Numbered from the stretch's first letter, positions 28,412-36,963 are shown. The stretch is 64,000 bases of DNA from Roseovarius sp. (GCA_027493545.1 JAOSKR010000002.1:1-64000); one strand, 5' to 3'. Notes: a model not told the origin generated them from the letters alone. Translations and numbers: made by a program.

Positions 28412-29511
28412 ATGACAGATCGTATTTTCGCTCTTGAGGACGAACATAGTGCCCTGGGCGCAGAGTTCATGGACTGGAACGGCTTGAAGCTGGCTGCGAA
28501 CTATTCCGGGATCACGACCGAACAAGAACATGACGCGGTGCGCGATGCAGCCGGAATGTACGACCTCACCGCGTTCCGCAAGCTATGGCTCAGGGGGCCC
28601 GATGCGCGCGCGGTTCTGAACCGGGCCTGTACCCGCGACATCACCGGGCTCAAGCCGAACAGGGCCACCTATACCTGTGTTCTGACTGCCGACGGTGGGG
28701 TGGTCGATGACAGCGTGGTTTTTGCACGGCCAAGGACGAATTCCTTTATGTCATCGGCACCGGTGACAGTGGCGAGGTCATTGAGAACATCGCCAAGGGC
28801 AAGGATGTCGAGCTGACATGGGACAATTCGCTTCAGCTCATGTCGCTCCAGGGACCGAAGGCAGTCGATATCCTGGCGCCGAACACCAGTGGGGACGTGC
28901 CCGGGTTGAAATTCTTCCATCAGATGGACACCCAGCTGTTTGACCGCGACGTTATGATCGCGCGCGTCGGATATTCTGGTGAGCGCGGCTATGAGATCTA
29001 TGCCAAGCCTGAAGATGCGCCACAAATCTGGCGCAACCTGCTCGACGCCGGCAAGGAACACGGTATCCAGCCTTGCTCGTTCGCCAGCCTGACGCCGGTA
29101 CGTGTTGAGGCTGGCCTGTTGTTCCACCCCTTTGACGTCAACGAGGACACGACCCCTTGGGAAGTCGGTCTTGGATTTACCATCGACAAGAACAAGGGCG
29201 ACTTCGTCGGTCGGGATGCCGTTCTGGCAAAGGAAGGCAAGGAACGTTTCATGACCCGCGGCGTCTCGTGCCCGTCGGACAAGCCGATTTTCGAGGGCGA
29301 AGAGGAGCTTTATCGCGACGGCAAGAAGGTCGGCACCATCGTCACCTCCGCCTATTCGCACCGCATGAAGAAATCGCTTGCCTTCGCCTATCTCGATCCG
29401 GACGTGACCGAGGGGGCGACACTGACGGTTGGCAAGAATGCCGGCGCTCGGGAGGTCGCTGTCGAGGACCTGCCGTTCTACGACAAAAAGAAGAAGAGGC
29501 TGCGCGCATAA
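28412..29511 (+). CDS. GcvT-family tetrahydrofolate-dependent methyltransferase (one frameshift)
   Basis: About 367 residues with GcvT fold features: GMYDLTAFRKLWLRGPDARAVLN, RVGYSGERGYEIY and PWEVGLGFTIDK in the folate domain. Stand-alone proteins of this length include DMSP demethylase (DmdA) and other folate-dependent demethylases besides the glycine-cleavage T protein. The glycine-cleavage H and P genes are absent here, which argues against the classical role. One base is missing near 28725; restoring it gives TAKDEFLYVIGTGDSG. Likely role: moving a methyl group from an N-, O- or S-methyl substrate to folate. Confidence 0.8.
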
Positions 29512-29555
29512 GCGGGCGGCATGTTCCGGTTGCGATCAGCGGATTGGCTCGGTCT

Positions 29556-29819
29556 TTACTTACGATCCCGCAAATCCTTGATCGCAACCAGCAGTGCAAG
29601 AAGAACCACAAGTGCGATCAGACTGAACCCGACGATCATCACCGTCGACCGGGCCGCCTTCGCAAGCGTGGAGAAAACCGCCGTCGTGATGATCGCAATC
29701 CCGACAGCCGTGCCGATACGCTGACCGGTCTGCATAATGGCGCCTGAACCGCCTGCATATTCCAAGGGCACCTCCGGCAACGAGGACGTGCTCTCATCCG
29801 TCTCCGGCGAAACCATCAC
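29556..29819 (-). pseudogene. C-terminal fragment of an MFS (DHA2-type) transporter
   Basis: The minus-strand frame reads PLEYAGGSGAIMQTGQRIGT, then AVGIAIITTAVFSTL and a last hydrophobic helix, matching the final two helices of 14-TM drug exporters. No upstream helices are found before the IS256 terminus at 29973, so only the 3' end of the gene survives. Confidence 0.6.
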
Positions 29820-29964
29820 TGTGGCTTTCCTGGCAGGAGTCAGGAGGCCGTATGGCGCCGGCGTTGCGTGGCTACGAAATGCCGAGATCCGACATCAATT
29901 GCTTGTCCGAGCGATCGACAGGCTCGTCCACGTCTGCTCGCAATCGATGTGCCGGGTCATGTCC

Positions 29965-29972
29965 GTTTCTTT
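29965..29972. repeat. 8-bp GTTTCTTT flank of IS256 copy 2 (candidate target-site duplication)
   Basis: GTTTCTTT directly precedes the element's terminus. Its reverse complement AAAGAAAC directly precedes the GGGACATTCCC end of copy 1 at 1337-1344. An 8-bp target duplication is usual for IS256-family elements. Confidence 0.45.
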
Positions 29973-30312
29973 GGGAATGTCCCGGTGAATGTTGAAATTG
30001 GGCTGAGGGGTGGCGTTGCTTCCCTCGAGCCGTAGGCTCGGGGTGTTCAAACCGAGAGGGAAGCAACACCATGAAGAAGACTACGACATCTGACCGGGCG
30101 CTGACCAGCCAAACGGACTTGGCGTTGGCCGTCGATGCGGCCCGGGACGGGGTTGGACAGAGCTTCGACCAGTTCTGCCTGATTGCGGGCGTCGCGGCGT
30201 TGAGCGAGATGCTGGAAGACGACGTGAAGACCCTGGCGGGGGCCGCACATGCCCGCAGCACCGACAAGCCCGGATATCGCTGGGGCCGCACGAAGGGCCG
30301 TGTCGGCTTTCA
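29973..30312 (+). mobile_element. truncated IS256-family element, copy 2, interrupted by IS21
   Basis: GGGAATGTCCCGGTGAATG starts a segment that matches copy 1 in inverted orientation, base for base as far as I compared, through the transposase start (ATG 30071) to GTGTCGGCTTTCA. There the match stops and an IS21-family end begins. Only about 80 codons of transposase remain, and the rest of the element is not found on the far side of IS21. Confidence 0.8.
30071..30312 (+). pseudogene. IS256-family transposase, N-terminal fragment
   Basis: The first about 80 codons (MKKTTTSDRALTSQTDLALA to GRVGFH) equal the start of the copy 1 transposase. The ORF-track product at 30071..30358 then runs into IS21 sequence (VRTAVQKSATVAAG), which is not part of the transposase. 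Non-functional. Confidence 0.85.
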
Positions 30313-30432
30313 TGTGAGAACGGCGGTGCAAAAGTCGGCCACGGTAGCGGCGGGATGATCCTGCTGCGGGCGGCGGAATAGTCGTCCACCTTTACCCTTT
30401 CTGGCGACAGGGAGGGCAGGAGGATTTTTACT

Positions 30433-31921
30433 GTGGACTTGTATCGCAAGGTTCGTCTGGCTTGTGCGGAAGGTATGAGCCAGCGAGAAGCGGCGCGGCA
30501 TTTCAACATCTCGCGTGACAGCGTCCGCAAGATGATGGCGTTCTCGGTACCGCCCGGGTATCGGCGGACGGCGCCGGTGAAGCGGCCGAAGCTGGATGCC
30601 TTTACTGGCATTATCGACAGCTGGCTGGACGGCGATCGGGAGGTCCATCGCAAGCAGCGCCATACGGCGAAGCGGGTGTTCGAGCGGCTTCGTGACGAAC
30701 ATGGGTTCACCGGCGGCTACACGATTGTGAAGGATTACATGCGGCAGCGTGAACGGCGCGGTCGCGAGATGTTCGTGCCGCTGGCGCATGCGCCCGGACA
30801 CGCTCAGGCCGATTTCGGTGAGGCGGTGGTTGTCATCGGCGGTGTCGAGCAGAAGGCGCACTTCTTCGTCATGGATCTGCCGCACAGTGATGCCTGCTTT
30901 GTGCGGGCCTATCCCGCAGCGACAGCGGAGGCCCGGGTCGACGGTCACGTCCACGCCTTCACGTTTTTCGGCAAGGTGCCTACGTCGGTCCTATACGACA
31001 ACGACCGCTGTCTGGTTGCGAAGATCCTGCCGGATGGAACGCGCAAGCGGGCGACGCTCTTCAGCGGGTTCCTGTCGCATTACCTGTTCCGCGATCGTTA
31101 CGGACGGCCGGGCAAGGGCAACGACAAGGGCAACGTGGAAGGCCTGGTCGGCTATTCCCGCCGCAACTTCATGGTGCCGATCCCGCGGTTTGCGTCCTGG
31201 GACGCGTTCAACGCCTACTTGGAGGATCAATGCCGCAAGCGCCGGGCGGATATCCTGCGGGGCCAGTCCGAGACCATCGGAGACCGGCTCGCGCGGGATC
31301 TGGCCACGATGACCGACCTGCCGGCCGCGCCGTTCGATGTCTGCGATCAGGCCACCGGACGGGTCAGTTCCCAGGCGCTGGTGCGCTACGAGACCAATGA
31401 TTACTCGGTGCCGGTCTCCTACGGCCACCGTGACGTCTGGATCAGGGGGCTATGTCGACGTGGTCGTGATCGGCTGCGGCGGCGAGGTGATCGCACGCCA
31501 TCCCCGCTGCTACGACCGTGAGGACATGGTCTTCGATCCGGTGCATTACCTTCCGCTGATCGAGCGCAAGATCAATGCCCTGGATCAGGCGGCGCCCCCG
31601 GCTGAATGGGACCTGCCGCCGGAGTTCGCGACCCTGCGCCGCCTGATGGAGGCGCGGATGATCAAGGCCGGACGCCGCGAGTATGTCCAGGTTCTGCGCC
31701 TGCTGGAGACCTTCGACATCGACGACCTGCACGCGGCGGTGAAGAAGGCCCTGCAGCTGGGCGCGGTCGGCTTCGATGCCGTCAAGCACCTCGTCCTCTG
31801 TCACGTCGAGAAACGGCCGCCGAAATTGGATCTCGATGTCTACCCATACCTGCCACGGGCGAACGTCGAGACCACATCCGCGGCCAGCTATATGGCCCTG
31901 ATGTCGGAGGATGCAGCATGA
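30433..31921 (+). CDS. istA: IS21 transposase IstA (one frameshift)
   Basis: About 495 residues: an N-terminal HTH (GMSQREAARHFNISRDSVRKMM), an rve-type catalytic core (PGHAQADFGEAVVVI, SVLYDNDRC, KGNDKGNVEGLVGY) and a C-terminal domain. The frame breaks at the G5 run 31445-31449; removing one G gives DVWIRGYVDVVVIG and an open frame to 31921. The GTG start at 30433 is taken from the frame. The stop overlaps the istB ATG (ATGA). Confidence 0.88.
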
Positions 31922-32680
31922 CCGTCGCCCCGAAGATCCTGCTCGCGGATCATCTCAAGACGCTGAAGTTACCCACCTTCCTGCGGGAATACGACAAGCT
32001 TGCCCGCCAATGCGCCACCGAGGGTCGGGATCACGTCCAGTTCTGGCGCGCCTCGTCGAACTGGAACTGATCGACCGAGAGCGCAGGATGATTGAGCGGC
32101 GTATAAAGGCCGCGAAGTTCCCGGCCGCCAAGAGCCGGACAGCTTCGACTTCAAGGCGATTCCAAAGCTGAACAAGATGCAGGTGCTGGAACTGGCCCGC
32201 TGCGAATGGATCGACCGGCGCGAGAACGTCATCGCCTTGGGGCCCAGTGGAACCGGCAAGACCCATGTTGCCCTGGGTCTCGGGCTGGCCGCATGCCAGA
32301 AGGGCATGGCGGTCAGCTTCACCACCGCTGCGACGCTGGTCAACGAGATGATGGAGGCCCGCGATGAACGCCGCCTGCTCCGCCTGCAAAAGCAGCTGGC
32401 CAGCGTCAAATTGCTGATCATCGACGAACTGGGCTTCGTGCCGCTATCCAAGACCGGCGCCGAGCTCTTGTTCGAACTGATCTCGCAGCGCTATGAGCGT
32501 GGCTCCACGATGATCACGAGCAACCTGCCATTCGACGAATGGACCGAAACCTTCGGCACTGAACGCCTGACTGGCGCGCTGCTCGACAGGCTGACACACC
32601 ACGTCAACATCCTCGAGATGAACGGAGACAGCTATCGGCTCGGCCAAAGCCGCGCCCGAAAAGCCGAAGCCTCAACCTAA
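31918..32680 (+). CDS. istB: IS21 helper ATPase IstB (two frameshifts)
   Basis: About 254 residues of the DnaC-like AAA+ helper that assembles IstA on DNA: MTVAPKILLADHLKTLKLPT, Walker A in GPSGTGKTHVALGLG, Walker B in LLIIDELGF and sensor NLPFDEW. Single bases are missing near 32050 (restored: QFLARLVELELIDRE) and near 32133 (restored: KSLDSFDFKAIPKL). Confidence 0.88.
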
Positions 32681-32842
32681 TCATCCGTCACAGGATTGGC
32701 CCTGTGGGCCAATGCGCCATGGCACGCGCCAGCTATCTGGAGAGCGCGCGCGCCATGGCGCTTGCCACCCCGCCACTGGCCTGGTTTTGCGCCGCCGCGT
32801 GGCCGGATTTGTCTCCGCCGTTGACAAGTATATTGGCTGTAC

Positions 32843-32917
32843 TGGCTGGGGTGGTAGGATTCGAACCTACGGTACACGGTACCAAAAACCGCTGCCTTAC
32901 CACTTGGCTACACCCCA
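32843..32917 (-). tRNA. tRNA-Gln (anticodon TTG)
   Basis: The reverse complement is a 75-nt cloverleaf starting TGGGGTGTAGCCAAGTGG with encoded CCA. The acceptor stem is TGGGGTG/CACCCCA, the anticodon loop TTTTGGT reads TTG, and the T-loop is GGTTCGAATCC. It resembles E. coli tRNA-Gln. Its 3' end lies 16 bp from the IS21 end, marking a border between mobile and core DNA. Confidence 0.93.
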
Positions 32918-32985
32918 TCAATGCGGCGCTAAGTACTCCGGACGCCGCGGCGGTTCAAGTGCGGATTGGCAAAATTCACGCCGCC

Positions 32986-33505
32986 TCAATCGACGATCTC
33001 GTCGGCGCCCACGCCCCAGAGTTCCGACCGGGGCGCCCAGCCGGCATAGCCGCCGGCATCGAGCCGGCACCAGCGCGCCTTGCAGGCCCTCAGCCGGGCG
33101 ACGACGCCCAGCTCCAGCCGCGCGACCACCGGCGCGTCGGGGGTCCGGGCGGGCATGGAGTTCGGTCATGTCCTTTTCCACCAGAACCGTGCGCACCCCC
33201 GACAGGAGCGAATAGTGAACCCATCCGCCGGCGCCGTCGCGGTCGCGCACCCGCCGCCAGTGGCCGTATTCGGCGGTGATCTCGAGCGGCATGTCCTCGC
33301 GCTTGAAAATCCAGTCGATGCGGTGGGTCAGGCTGGGGCCGCGGCGGACATTGGCCTCGCCGGTCTTCATCGACACGAAGCGCGGCAGCGGCAGGTTGGT
33401 GACCGGCCCGCGTTCGCTCGCCCATGCCGGCAGGCCCGCGAAGGCGGCACAAAGACAGGCGGAAACGAAAAGGGCGGTCACGGAACGGGCCAATCCGACC
33501 GGCAT
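32986..33505 (-). CDS. exported SH3-domain protein (one frameshift)
   Basis: About 173 residues from ATG 33505 (MPVGLARSVTALFVSACLCAA, a signal peptide), with AGGAA seven bases upstream. The SH3b/SH3_4 region is NVRRGPSLTHRIDWIFKRED and GHWRRVRDRDGAGGWVHYSLL. The frame breaks at the run of five at 33139-33143. Removing one base gives HARPDPDAPVVARLELGVVA and an end at ADEIVD. It is likely a periplasmic wall-associated protein, as is usual for this domain. Confidence 0.8.
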
Positions 33506-33610
33506 GCTGATATTCCTGCTCGTCAATGCTCACGGGGTTCTTGTGCCCCGCTGCGTCCTGCGTCAGTCTGGCAGCATCGCGCAAGCTTTGGAAGTCGAAG
33601 GAGACGCTTC

Positions 33611-34597
33611 ATGCCATCTGCCCGCCTGAGTGTTGTCGTAACGCGACGCCTGCCCGAGGCGGTCGAGCGCCGGATGGCCGAACTGTTCGACACCCGCCTG
33701 CGCGAGGACGATACCCCGATGACGCGCGAGGAACTGGCCGAGGCGATGAAGACGGCCGACGTGCTGGTGCCGACCATCACCGACCGCATCGACGCCGGGC
33801 TGATCGCGCAGGCGGGCGACAAGCTCAAGCTCATCGCCAATTACGGCGCCGGGGTCGACCATATCGACGTTCATACCGCCCGCCAGCGCGGCATCCTGGT
33901 GTCGAACACGCCGGGGGTTCTGACCGACGACACCGCCGACATGACCATGGCGCTGATTCTCGCGGTCCTGCGGCGCATCCCCGAGGGGCTCGCCGTGATG
34001 CAGGCGGGCGAGTGGCGCGGCTGGGCGCCCACGGCCTATCTCGGCGGGCGCGTCGCCGGGCGGCGGCTGGGCATCCTCGGCATGGGGCGCATCGGCCAGG
34101 CGGTGGCGCGGCGCGCGACCGCGTTCGGCCTGCAGATCCACTATCACAACCGCCACCGCCTGCGCCCCGAGATCGAGGAAGAACTCGGCGCGCGCTATTG
34201 GGAAAGCCTCGATCAGATGGTGGCGCGGATGGACGTGATCAGCATCAACTGCCCGCACACGCCCTCGACCTTTCACCTGATGAACGCCCGGCGGCTGAAG
34301 CTGATGAAGCGCGACGCGGTGATCGTGAACACCTCGCGCGGCGAGGTGATCGACGAGAACGCGCTCACCCGCATGCTGCGCACGGGCGAGATCGCGGGCG
34401 CCGGACTCGACGTCTTCGAGCGCGGCGCCGAGATCAACCCGCGCCTGCGGGCGCTCAAGAACGTGGTGCTCCTGCCGCATATGGGCTCGGCCACCCATGA
34501 AGGCCGCATCGAGATGGGCGAAAAGGTGCTCCTGAACATCAAGACCTTCCAGGACGGCCACCGCCCGCCCGACCAGGTGGTGCCGAGCATGCTGTGA
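33611..34597 (+). CDS. D-isomer-specific 2-hydroxyacid dehydrogenase (glyoxylate/hydroxypyruvate reductase type)
   Basis: 328 residues starting MPSARLSVVVTRRLPEAVE. The NAD(P) fold is LGILGMGRIGQAVARRA (about 156-172). Catalytic residues are the Arg in NTSRGEVIDE, the following Glu region (IAGAGLDVFE) and His in LLPHMGSATHEGR. This matches GyaR-like enzymes reducing glyoxylate or hydroxypyruvate. It is intact, divergent from the SH3 gene and followed by a GC-rich hairpin. Confidence 0.9.
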   Translation: MPSARLSVVVTRRLPEAVERRMAELFDTRLREDDTPMTREELAEAMKTADVLVPTITDRIDAGLIAQAGDKLKLIANYGAGVDHIDVHTARQRGILVSNTPGVLTDDTADMTMALILAVLRRIPEGLAVMQAGEWRGWAPTAYLGGRVAGRRLGILGMGRIGQAVARRATAFGLQIHYHNRHRLRPEIEEELGARYWESLDQMVARMDVISINCPHTPSTFHLMNARRLKLMKRDAVIVNTSRGEVIDENALTRMLRTGEIAGAGLDVFERGAEINPRLRALKNVVLLPHMGSATHEGRIEMGEKVLLNIKTFQDGHRPPDQVVPSML

Positions 34598-34742
34598 GGG
34601 GTTTCGTGGCCCCGATGTTCTTTCCGATCGAAATCACCCGCGCCGACGCCGCCGGAGCGACTCGTCAACGGATGACCACGCCGTCACGCCTGACCCCGCC
34701 CGCCCCGGCCCCCGAACCGGACCCTTGCGTCAGGGTAAACAG

Positions 34743-34763
34743 GCCCCGGATCGCGCCCGGGGC
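34743..34763 (+). terminator. GC-rich hairpin downstream of the 2-hydroxyacid dehydrogenase
   Basis: GCCCCGG-ATCGCGC-CCGGGGC, a 7-bp perfect stem about 145 bp after the stop and shortly before CTTT. A closely related palindrome occurs in other intergenic spaces of this window (46932, 61289). Confidence 0.4.
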
Positions 34764-35041
34764 GGGCGGGCTTTGAGGCGTTTGCGGACGGACGGCCCAA
34801 CCTCAGATGCCGTGGGCACAGCCGGCGGATGCCAGCCCCTTTGCGGACGGTCAGCGTGAACCCCGCATCCAGTGGTACAACCGTCATGGAGGGTGGGAGG
34901 CGGTCGTTCGTTGCGCTCTGCACTTGTGGAAGCTATGCGCAGGGAGCTGACGCTGTAAAGTTGCGGACTGCGGTCGCCTTTCAGAACCTGATCGGCTCTT
35001 GGCGAAGTTCAGGGTTCATTGTGCAAGTCAACAAGGCATTG
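34764..35041. other. left part of the AT-richer island ahead of the reverse transcriptase
   Basis: There is no supported gene. The 11-mer TTTGCGGACGG occurs twice (34781, 34840). A hairpin, GAACCTGA...TCAGGGTTC, lies at 34984-35017 (one bulge, 17-nt loop). Base composition drops toward the reverse transcriptase gene. Part of this stretch may belong to the retron RNA region. Confidence 0.4.
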
Positions 35042-35064
35042 TTCCAAACACTGACAACCTGTGC

Positions 35065-35070
35065 TAGACT
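35065..35070 (+). promoter_or_regulatory. candidate extended -10 box ahead of the RT-associated RNA
   Basis: TGCTAGACT contains the -10-like TAGACT with an upstream TG. A weak -35-like TTCCAA or TTGTTC lies about 17-20 bp upstream. The expected start, 7 bases after the box, falls exactly on the first base of the inverted repeat at 35077. Confidence 0.35.
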
Positions 35071-35076
35071 CAATAA

Positions 35077-35160
35077 CGGAGCAGCTTGACGACAAGGTTA
35101 AAGGTGCGAGTCGCATCTGCCTATTACGGTACCACTTGCTACGTGTGTCTTGCTGCTCCG
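35077..35160 (+). ncRNA. candidate retron-type structured RNA (84 nt) framed by a1/a2-like repeats
   Basis: CGGAGCAGC (35077-35085) and GCTGCTCCG (35152-35160) are a perfect 9-bp inverted repeat enclosing 66 nt. An internal hairpin, AGGTGC-GAGTC-GCATCT, lies at 35102-35118. The RT start codon follows 15 nt after the second arm. Retron msr-msd RNAs sit in just this place and are closed by such a1/a2 arms. The RNA is short for a retron and I see no long msd stem, so the role is a hypothesis. Confidence 0.4.
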
Positions 35161-35174
35161 CCTAAGAGATTAAA

Positions 35175-36938
35175 ATGGCATTTGATTACGATTTACGACG
35201 TATAAAGACAAAAGATCAGCTTCTCACCTATATTGGATTAGAGGAGTACTTTTTCGACAAAGCGCTGGACTTCAGCATCACTGAGTATGAAGCGCGTATG
35301 GCCGAATACTCAAATGAAACGGAAGTCGGCAGCCTGTACCTACCTCTGTTTTGGAAGCACGAAATCCCCAAGCGTAATCCGAAGCGTGGCAAACGGGTTG
35401 TCTGGGAGGCCAACAGTCACATCAACAATACCCTAAAAGGCCTCGCCAGACGCCTCACATTGTTTTTTGGGACTGTTATTCCCGACTTCCCGCATCCGCA
35501 AAACTGCGGCTATGTTCGAGGCCGCAATATTAGGGAAAACGCTCAATTCCACGTTGGCGCGAGGTACCTTCTGAAAGCTGATATTGAAGACTACTTCCCC
35601 TCGATATCCTTTGAACGCATTAGCAACTTCTTCGAAAATCTAGGCGTGAATGCTGTTATTGCGCGGCAGATTTCTAATTTCCTGTGCATCGATGAAAAGC
35701 TACCTCTTGGCCTCCCGACTAGTCCGATCATTGCAAATGCGATTAGTCACCTGATGGACTTTGATCTCAGCAGCTTGGCCGAAACACATGGTGCCGTTTA
35801 TAGCCGATATGCTGACGACCTGACGTTCTCATCCAATGACACCCTGCCTTCGGAAGATGATATTTCAAAAGTCGTCGAACACCACGGCTTTGTGCTGGCA
35901 GCGGACAAAACGCGACACAGCAAACGAGGCCAAAATCACTACGTAACGGGTTTGAGCGTGTCAGAATCTGACGCGCCCCATGCACCTCGAAAAATGAAGC
36001 GCAGCTTGAGGCAAGAGCTCCATTTTTCGAAGAAATATGGCTTAGACGATCATCTAGACCACCTAGGGCTTCAAGATCAATTCGAGCGACAAAGCTATAT
36101 CAACCATCTCGACGGGCGCGTAAAATACATCGGGTTTCACGAGCCTCATTTGGCTTCCAAGATTGTCCCGCTATGGCAAGACATCTTGGGAAAAAGCGGT
36201 GAAGCACCAAGCTTCAAGCCCAAAAACCAACACCGAATGCCCTTTCAATTCTACGTGGATGAAACCGAATTCACCCTAGATGGCGTGAACTACCTCGCGC
36301 TTGGAATGAGCGCCAGTCAGCATCAAGATCACCTAAACGATACGACCAAAAACCTGTGGGAAAACTACTTGGCGAACCCGTGGTCAGATGGTGACCGCGA
36401 CCAAATCTTCGCCAAAGGCATGCACTTCACAGATACGACTGAGGATTTGCGGCGCGCCTATCTATCCGCACTCCAACCCCTGCCATTCAATGGCTACATT
36501 GTCTTTGGCAAGCTCACATTAGACTATCAAGAAACCTACCTAACCCTGCTCAATTTCATTCTCAGGCGGCGCTTAATGGCTGCCGAAAGCCAAGCGGCGT
36601 ATTTCCATTTTGAACAAACGAGCAAGGTTTCAAAAGATGCCCTCATAAAAACAGTAGATGCCGTATGGAAAGAACTACGCCACGAAAATAATAGGCGTCC
36701 AGACTATGTCATCACCGAGATCGTCGATAAGAAGTACTTTGGCATTGCCGTCCCGGATTTCATGCTGGCCGTTTTCCGTAGGTATCTAACTGCGAACCCG
36801 TCCGAAAAGGACTATCGTCGAAGAGCCAATATGTTCGAGATGCTACGGGACAAAGTCCGACTCATTGTGAACGCAGATACTGGCGAAGAATTCGGTCGCC
36901 GAAACCCGCTCGTTAATCCGGATATTGAAAACTTGTAG
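35175..36938 (+). CDS. retron-type reverse transcriptase fused to a DUF3800 domain
   Basis: 587 residues, intact, with lower GC than all neighbours. RT motifs are GYVRGRNIRENAQFH (112-126), KADIEDYFPSI with the first catalytic Asp (134-144), LPLGLPTSP (176-184), YADD (212-215) and the retron-typical VTGLSV (257-262). From about 355 a second domain begins with FYVDETEF (359-366) and ends FGIAVPDFMLAVFRRYL, the pattern of DUF3800, an RNase H-like domain. As I recall, RT-DUF3800 fusions form one of the described retron types (type VII). The likely role is phage defence, in which the DUF3800 part acts as effector. AAGAG precedes the ATG. No other gene lies in the island. Confidence 0.88.
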   Translation: MAFDYDLRRIKTKDQLLTYIGLEEYFFDKALDFSITEYEARMAEYSNETEVGSLYLPLFWKHEIPKRNPKRGKRVVWEANSHINNTLKGLARRLTLFFGTVIPDFPHPQNCGYVRGRNIRENAQFHVGARYLLKADIEDYFPSISFERISNFFENLGVNAVIARQISNFLCIDEKLPLGLPTSPIIANAISHLMDFDLSSLAETHGAVYSRYADDLTFSSNDTLPSEDDISKVVEHHGFVLAADKTRHSKRGQNHYVTGLSVSESDAPHAPRKMKRSLRQELHFSKKYGLDDHLDHLGLQDQFERQSYINHLDGRVKYIGFHEPHLASKIVPLWQDILGKSGEAPSFKPKNQHRMPFQFYVDETEFTLDGVNYLALGMSASQHQDHLNDTTKNLWENYLANPWSDGDRDQIFAKGMHFTDTTEDLRRAYLSALQPLPFNGYIVFGKLTLDYQETYLTLLNFILRRRLMAAESQAAYFHFEQTSKVSKDALIKTVDAVWKELRHENNRRPDYVITEIVDKKYFGIAVPDFMLAVFRRYLTANPSEKDYRRRANMFEMLRDKVRLIVNADTGEEFGRRNPLVNPDIENL

Positions 36939-36941
36939 GTA

Positions 36942-36963
36942 GCCCGCAAAGCCATTTACGGGC
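36942..36963 (+). terminator. hairpin terminator of the RT gene
   Basis: GCCCG-C-AAA-GCCA-TTT-A-CGGGC begins 4 bp after the RT stop: a 5-bp GC arm, one mismatch, three AT pairs and a 4-nt loop. No T-run follows. It marks the right end of the AT-richer island. Confidence 0.45.

Larger units (their letters stand above)
30313..32826 (+). mobile_element. IS21-family insertion sequence
   Basis: The left end TGTGAGAACGGCGGTGCAAA and the right end, read inward as TGTCAACGGCGGAGACAAAT, are imperfect inverted repeats that share ACGGCGG and, further in, a CGGCCACG block. The element encodes istA and istB in the usual overlapping order. It is inserted in the IS256 fragment on the left, while the right flank is tRNA-Gln sequence. 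No target duplication is visible, so DNA on the right has been lost or rearranged after insertion. Confidence 0.85.

Noticed and set aside
1345-30312. A composite transposon bounded by two IS256 copies
   Set aside because: The shared 8-bp flanks are on the outer side of copy 1 but on the inner side of copy 2, which fits an inversion better than a composite transposon. Both copies are also truncated.
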